Shown: one piece after another, positions 60,629 through 64,000 of the stretch | Layout: every line of letters begins with the position of its first letter | Numbering within the stretch: position 1 is the first letter of the stretch | Position numbers and translations under genes: made by a program | The notes under the pieces: generated by a model | Seen by the model: the letters and a program-made list of their open reading frames with translations, nothing else | Told to the model about the DNA's origin: nothing | Database searches by the model: none | NCBI GenBank assembly: GCA_963678215.1 | Contig: OY782758.1 | Coordinates: 1,488,001 to 1,552,000, forward strand | DNA length: 64,000 nucleotides | Source: Thiobius zoothamnicola | GTDB lineage: Bacteria; Pseudomonadota; Gammaproteobacteria; Chromatiales; Chromatiaceae | Direction: 5' to 3'

Positions 60629-62005
60629 TTAATTTTGCTCATGATTCAGGATGGCTCCAATCTCAGCGACTGCATCGGCCACTTTGGCGTGATCGGCGCG
60701 GCTTTCCACATTCAGGCGCAGCAATGGTTCGGTATTGGATGCGCGCAGATTGAAACGCCAGTCCGCAAATTCCATGCCGAGACCGTCGGTAGCATCAATA
60801 GGCCGAATAGCGTGGTTTCGAAAATGGCGTTTCACCGCCTCAATATCAGATTGCGCATGCTGCACCGAATAATTCAACTCACCGCTACATGGATATTTGC
60901 CCATCCGCTCACCAACTAACGCCGACAAGGGTTGATTGGCAATACTGATGAGTTCAGCGACTAATAACCAAGGAATCATGCCGCTATCACAGTACGCAAA
61001 ATCACGGAAATAATGATGGCCACTCATCTCGCCGCCATAAATGGCATTCTCTGCGCGCATCGACTGTTTGATGAAAGCATGCCCGGCCCTGGATTGAATT
61101 GGGATTCCGCCAGCTTTTTGCACAATATCAATGATGTTCCAGGTCAGGCGCGGATCATGAATGATGGTTTCGCCCGGATGCTTTCTGAGGAAGCTATCAG
61201 CCAGCAAACCGACGATGTAATAACCTTCGATGAATTCACCCTGCTCATCAAACAAGAAACAACGATCAAAATCACCATCCCAGGCAATGCCCATGTCGGC
61301 CCGGTGTTTTCTGACCATCTCCGCAGTAGTTGTACGATTCTCCGGTAACAATGGATTGGGGATGCCGTTGGGAAATTCGCCATTTGGCTCATGATGGATT
61401 TTGATCAACTCAATTGGCACGTTTTGCCGATTAAATTGTTCTTCGATAGCGTCTATCACATGACCAGCAGCGCCATTACCAGCATTCACAACCAGCTTAA
61501 GTCCTTGCAACTTATCCAAATCGATATAACCCAACAGGTGTTGGATGTAAGCATTCAGCACGGATATTTGCTCGAATGAACCTGATGTGCCGGACGTGGT
61601 GAAATGCTGGCTTTCCGCGATATGCTGAATCTCTCGTAACCCAGTATCACTGCTGATCGGGCGCGCATCCCGACCAACCAGCTTCATGCCGTTATAGTCA
61701 ATCGGGTTATGGCTGGCGGTGACCTCAATACCACCATCCACATCAAGATGAAAGGCGGCGAAATAAACCTCTTCAGTTCCAGTCATACCGATATCAATGA
61801 CGTCAGTACCGGCCTGCCTCAAGCCATGCGTCACGGCCTGTTTGATGGATGGGCTGGATAAACGAATGTCGCCGCCAATCACCACGCGCCGCGCTCCCAT
61901 GTATTCAGCATAAGCACGTCCGATTTGGCAGGCGACTTCTTCGTTGAATTCATCACCCAATTGACCACGAACATCGTATGCCTTGAAGCAGGTTAAACGG
62001 CGCAC
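60629..62005 (-). CDS. manB: Phosphomannomutase / phosphoglucomutase
   Basis: The product has about 458 residues with F-K-A-Y-D-V-R-G at the start, the phosphoserine loop V-T-A-S-H-N-P, the metal site G-D-F-D-R-C and the sugar site G-G-E-M-S-G-H. It converts Man-6-P to Man-1-P. A GTG at 62005 fits the family N terminus better than the TTG at 62023; both overlap the manC stop. Confidence 0.93.
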   Translation of the reverse strand: MRRLTCFKAYDVRGQLGDEFNEEVACQIGRAYAEYMGARRVVIGGDIRLSSPSIKQAVTHGLRQAGTDVIDIGMTGTEEVYFAAFHLDVDGGIEVTASHNPIDYNGMKLVGRDARPISSDTGLREIQHIAESQHFTTSGTSGSFEQISVLNAYIQHLLGYIDLDKLQGLKLVVNAGNGAAGHVIDAIEEQFNRQNVPIELIKIHHEPNGEFPNGIPNPLLPENRTTTAEMVRKHRADMGIAWDGDFDRCFLFDEQGEFIEGYYIVGLLADSFLRKHPGETIIHDPRLTWNIIDIVQKAGGIPIQSRAGHAFIKQSMRAENAIYGGEMSGHHYFRDFAYCDSGMIPWLLVAELISIANQPLSALVGERMGKYPCSGELNYSVQHAQSDIEAVKRHFRNHAIRPIDATDGLGMEFADWRFNLRASNTEPLLRLNVESRADHAKVADAVAEIGAILNHEQN

Positions 62006-63450
62006 CGCGCATTTCCTGAGCAAGCACTATCAAAACGCACGATGTCATCCTCACCAAGATAATCGCCAGTTTGCACTTCGATAATAATCAATGGCTGATC
62101 GCCAATATTTTCCAGGCAGTGCTTGTGTTTCGCCGGGATAAAGGTGGACTGGTTGATGTTCAGCGTTTTGATCCGGCCATTATGGAAGATTCTGGCGATG
62201 CCGCTGACGACGACCCAATGTTCGCTGCGGTACTGGTGCGACTGTAAACTGATGCTGGCACCTGGCTTGACCTCAATACGTTTGATTTTAAAGTCGGAAC
62301 CCTCCTCCAGGACCGTATAGGCACCCCAAATGCGGCGCACGGTGCGATGCAGTTTATGTGACTCATGGTTTTGCGCTTTTAAGTGCGCATAAATCTTTTT
62401 GACATCCTGCGTTTTTTGTTTATCCGCAATCAGCAATGCATCCGCCGTATCGACGACAACCAGATTCTCCGCACCGATAATACCGACAACCCTGTCTTCA
62501 CTATGAATAGTGCAGTTTTGGCTATCAATCAGCATCGCTTCTTTGGATGCTTTGTTCTGAATGCGATTATTGTTGTTATCCGGTTTCTGCAAATCCCCCA
62601 AGGCTTGCCAACACCCGATATCTTTCCAGCCAATATCACAGGCTACGACAGCGGCGTTGCAGGTTTTTTCCAACACGACATAATCAATGGAGTCATCAGG
62701 CGCGGACGCAAAACATTCCGGGTCAAGGTCCAATCGGCTGGAATCCTCGCCACAAGTCATTCCCGCGACTTGCATGCAATTTTTCATCGCCTGCAAGGTT
62801 TGTGGGCTATGCATAGCAATTTCGCGCAACATGCTGTCGGCGCGAAAACAAAACATGCCGGAGTTCCATAAAAAATTGCCCGAGGCCAAATATTCACGCG
62901 CTTTTTCCAACGTGGGCTTTTCTATGAACCGTGTGACGGCATGGTCGCCATTTGATTCGATATAACCATAGCCGGTTTCCGGTGACCGAGGCTGAATGCC
63001 GAAAGTGACCAATTTACCGTTTTGAGCCAACCCGCAGGCCTGAGCCACGGTTTTAGCGAAGATTTCTTGCTCCGATATCAGATGATCCGCCGCCAACACC
63101 AACAGGATAGCGTCTTCTCCATGCTGTTCAATTACCTGGAGGCATGCCGCAGTGATAGCCGGAGCCGTGTTGCGTCCAAATGGCTCAAGAATGAATCTCG
63201 TCGTAATGGGTTTTTCCAGACGCTGATTAACCGCCCGGTATTCGTCTTCTATCTTAAAAAGCAATTCACGATTGGTGACGGTTAATACGTCACTGACATT
63301 GGGCAATAACGCACCACGAAGAAACGCTTCCTGCAACAGGCTGTGGCCGCCATTAACGCGGATAAAGGGTTTTGGATGCAATTCTCTGGAAACTGGCCAA
63401 AGCCGGGAACCAGAACCACCACATAGAATAGTTGGAATTAAAACAGGCAT
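61993..63450 (-). CDS. manC: Mannose-1-phosphate guanylyltransferase / mannose-6-phosphate isomerase
   Basis: The start at 63450 gives 485 residues. The N-terminal nucleotidyltransferase has C-G-G-S-G-S-R-L-W-P-V-S-R and F-I-E-K-P-T-L; the C-terminal cupin isomerase domain has R-P-W-G-type segment R-I-W-G-A-Y-T-V-L, then H-Q-Y-R-S-E-H-W. It supplies GDP-mannose. Confidence 0.94.
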   Translation of the reverse strand: MPVLIPTILCGGSGSRLWPVSRELHPKPFIRVNGGHSLLQEAFLRGALLPNVSDVLTVTNRELLFKIEDEYRAVNQRLEKPITTRFILEPFGRNTAPAITAACLQVIEQHGEDAILLVLAADHLISEQEIFAKTVAQACGLAQNGKLVTFGIQPRSPETGYGYIESNGDHAVTRFIEKPTLEKAREYLASGNFLWNSGMFCFRADSMLREIAMHSPQTLQAMKNCMQVAGMTCGEDSSRLDLDPECFASAPDDSIDYVVLEKTCNAAVVACDIGWKDIGCWQALGDLQKPDNNNNRIQNKASKEAMLIDSQNCTIHSEDRVVGIIGAENLVVVDTADALLIADKQKTQDVKKIYAHLKAQNHESHKLHRTVRRIWGAYTVLEEGSDFKIKRIEVKPGASISLQSHQYRSEHWVVVSGIARIFHNGRIKTLNINQSTFIPAKHKHCLENIGDQPLIIIEVQTGDYLGEDDIVRFDSACSGNARCAV

Positions 63451-63458
63451 TGTTTTTA

Positions 63459-64000
63459 TCATTTTGTTGGAGAATATTCTCCATGGAAACCAATGCGTCT
63501 TTGCAGCATATTCTGCGCAAATATCCGCATGTCAATCACCAAGTCATCCGGGCTGGAAGCCGGTACGGATGAACAACACCCGATGACCTCAACCGGAGGA
63601 AATTGATCACGTTGGCCACCCAAATCCAAAAAAACAGCCAATAGAATCCAAGGCACATCCTGCGGATACATTGTGGTTAATTTGCCATTTTCATCCTGTA
63701 TATCGGTTAATCCATCTGCTAGCGCCAAAGAAGTGACATGGGGTTGTATCACAACAATACGCTTGGGTAATTCGGGCATGGCAGGAGCCAGGGCATTGCG
63801 GATATAAGCAATCTCTTTTTGCGCCAACCCGGCCATATTCAGATCAAAGTTCTGCCTGGCCTGCATAACGCCAGTGCTGATAAAAGCAAAAATAATGCAA
63901 ACCAGCAGGGTATTGGCGGACTTTACATTTAACCGGTTTATGGGAATTTGGGTAATCCCAATACATATGATGGCAATGATCAAACCTTGAAATGCAATCA
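63459..64000 (-). CDS. C-terminal part of a membrane protein, cut by the window edge
   Basis: The frame is open through the right edge of the window. The visible part has two hydrophobic segments (I-I-A-I-I-C-I-G-I, then A-N-T-L-L-V-C-I-I-F-A-F) and a periplasmic-like C-terminal region with R-I-V-V-I-Q-P-H-V and C-C-S-S-V-P. It could be the end of a membrane glycosyltransferase or similar polysaccharide protein. The family is not recognised. Confidence 0.55.
   Translation of the reverse strand, partial: IAFQGLIIAIICIGITQIPINRLNVKSANTLLVCIIFAFISTGVMQARQNFDLNMAGLAQKEIAYIRNALAPAMPELPKRIVVIQPHVTSLALADGLTDIQDENGKLTTMYPQDVPWILLAVFLDLGGQRDQFPPVEVIGCCSSVPASSPDDLVIDMRIFAQNMLQRRIGFHGEYSPTK

Overview
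The window is a chromosomal segment of a Gammaproteobacterium. This is shown by the order ybgC-tolQRAB-pal-cpoB, a complete rpoE-rseA-rseB-rseC-mucD stress operon, DUF2066 next to purM-purN, scpAB, dcd and a type III pantothenate kinase. The order or genus cannot be fixed from sequence alone. The housekeeping genes look intact and of mixed base composition. The stretch from about 6.2 to 18.2 kb is more AT-rich and clearly accessory.

Layout. 0.2-5.9 kb: tRNA-Thr, then a leftward block (birA, coaX, a SPOR protein, an M61 protease with PDZ, dcd, a small monooxygenase). 6.2-18.2 kb: an integron cassette array without an integrase in the window (a CALIN). I count ten well-formed attC sites plus a degenerate one at the right edge and a possible half site at the left edge. 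All have the same polarity: in each, the end with a TAACAA-type box is on the right, so the array reads right to left. The eleven cassettes hold, from right to left: a three-gene TIR / membrane protein / TIR operon resembling Thoeris; ccdAB; a DuOB-DUF488-DUF4326 operon; vapBC; a mazEF-like pair with a frameshifted toxin; a frameshifted DUF6602 predicted nuclease; a PIN toxin-antitoxin pair with a nonsense toxin; a complete type II-A (Eco1/Ec86-like) retron with its msr-msd RNA, deoxyribosyltransferase-like effector and reverse transcriptase; a four-gene cassette with DUF4160 and DUF2442; a doubly broken higBA; and a truncated brnT fused to brnA.

18.8-46.2 kb: core genes, mostly rightward: M48 protease, ruvB, the Tol-Pal system, queC, glmU, a TPR lipoprotein, a DinG/YoaA helicase, tsaB, an outer-membrane protein, a MITE-like palindromic element, an M23 peptidase, a TolC-type porin, trpS, scpA, scpB, DUF2066 (leftward), purM, purN and the sigma-E operon with a recognisable sigma-E-type promoter. 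46.2-52.9 kb: a transposase remnant and a type VI secretion export module (VgrG, DUF4123 adaptor, lipase effector, Tli4-type immunity lipoprotein, PAAR, and a 5'-truncated gene). 53.0-64.0 kb: a leftward surface-polysaccharide cluster: manC, manB, gmd, an epimerase, a gene of unknown function, Wzm/Wzt ABC export, an aldolase/dehydrogenase fusion and a glycosyltransferase.

The most interesting material is the defence-rich cassette array: a whole retron as a cassette, a Thoeris-like operon with a membrane protein in place of the usual effector, and an uncharacterised DuOB/DUF488/DUF4326 operon. The four cassettes nearest the right (expected younger) end are all intact, while most of those further left carry frameshifts, nonsense codons or truncations.
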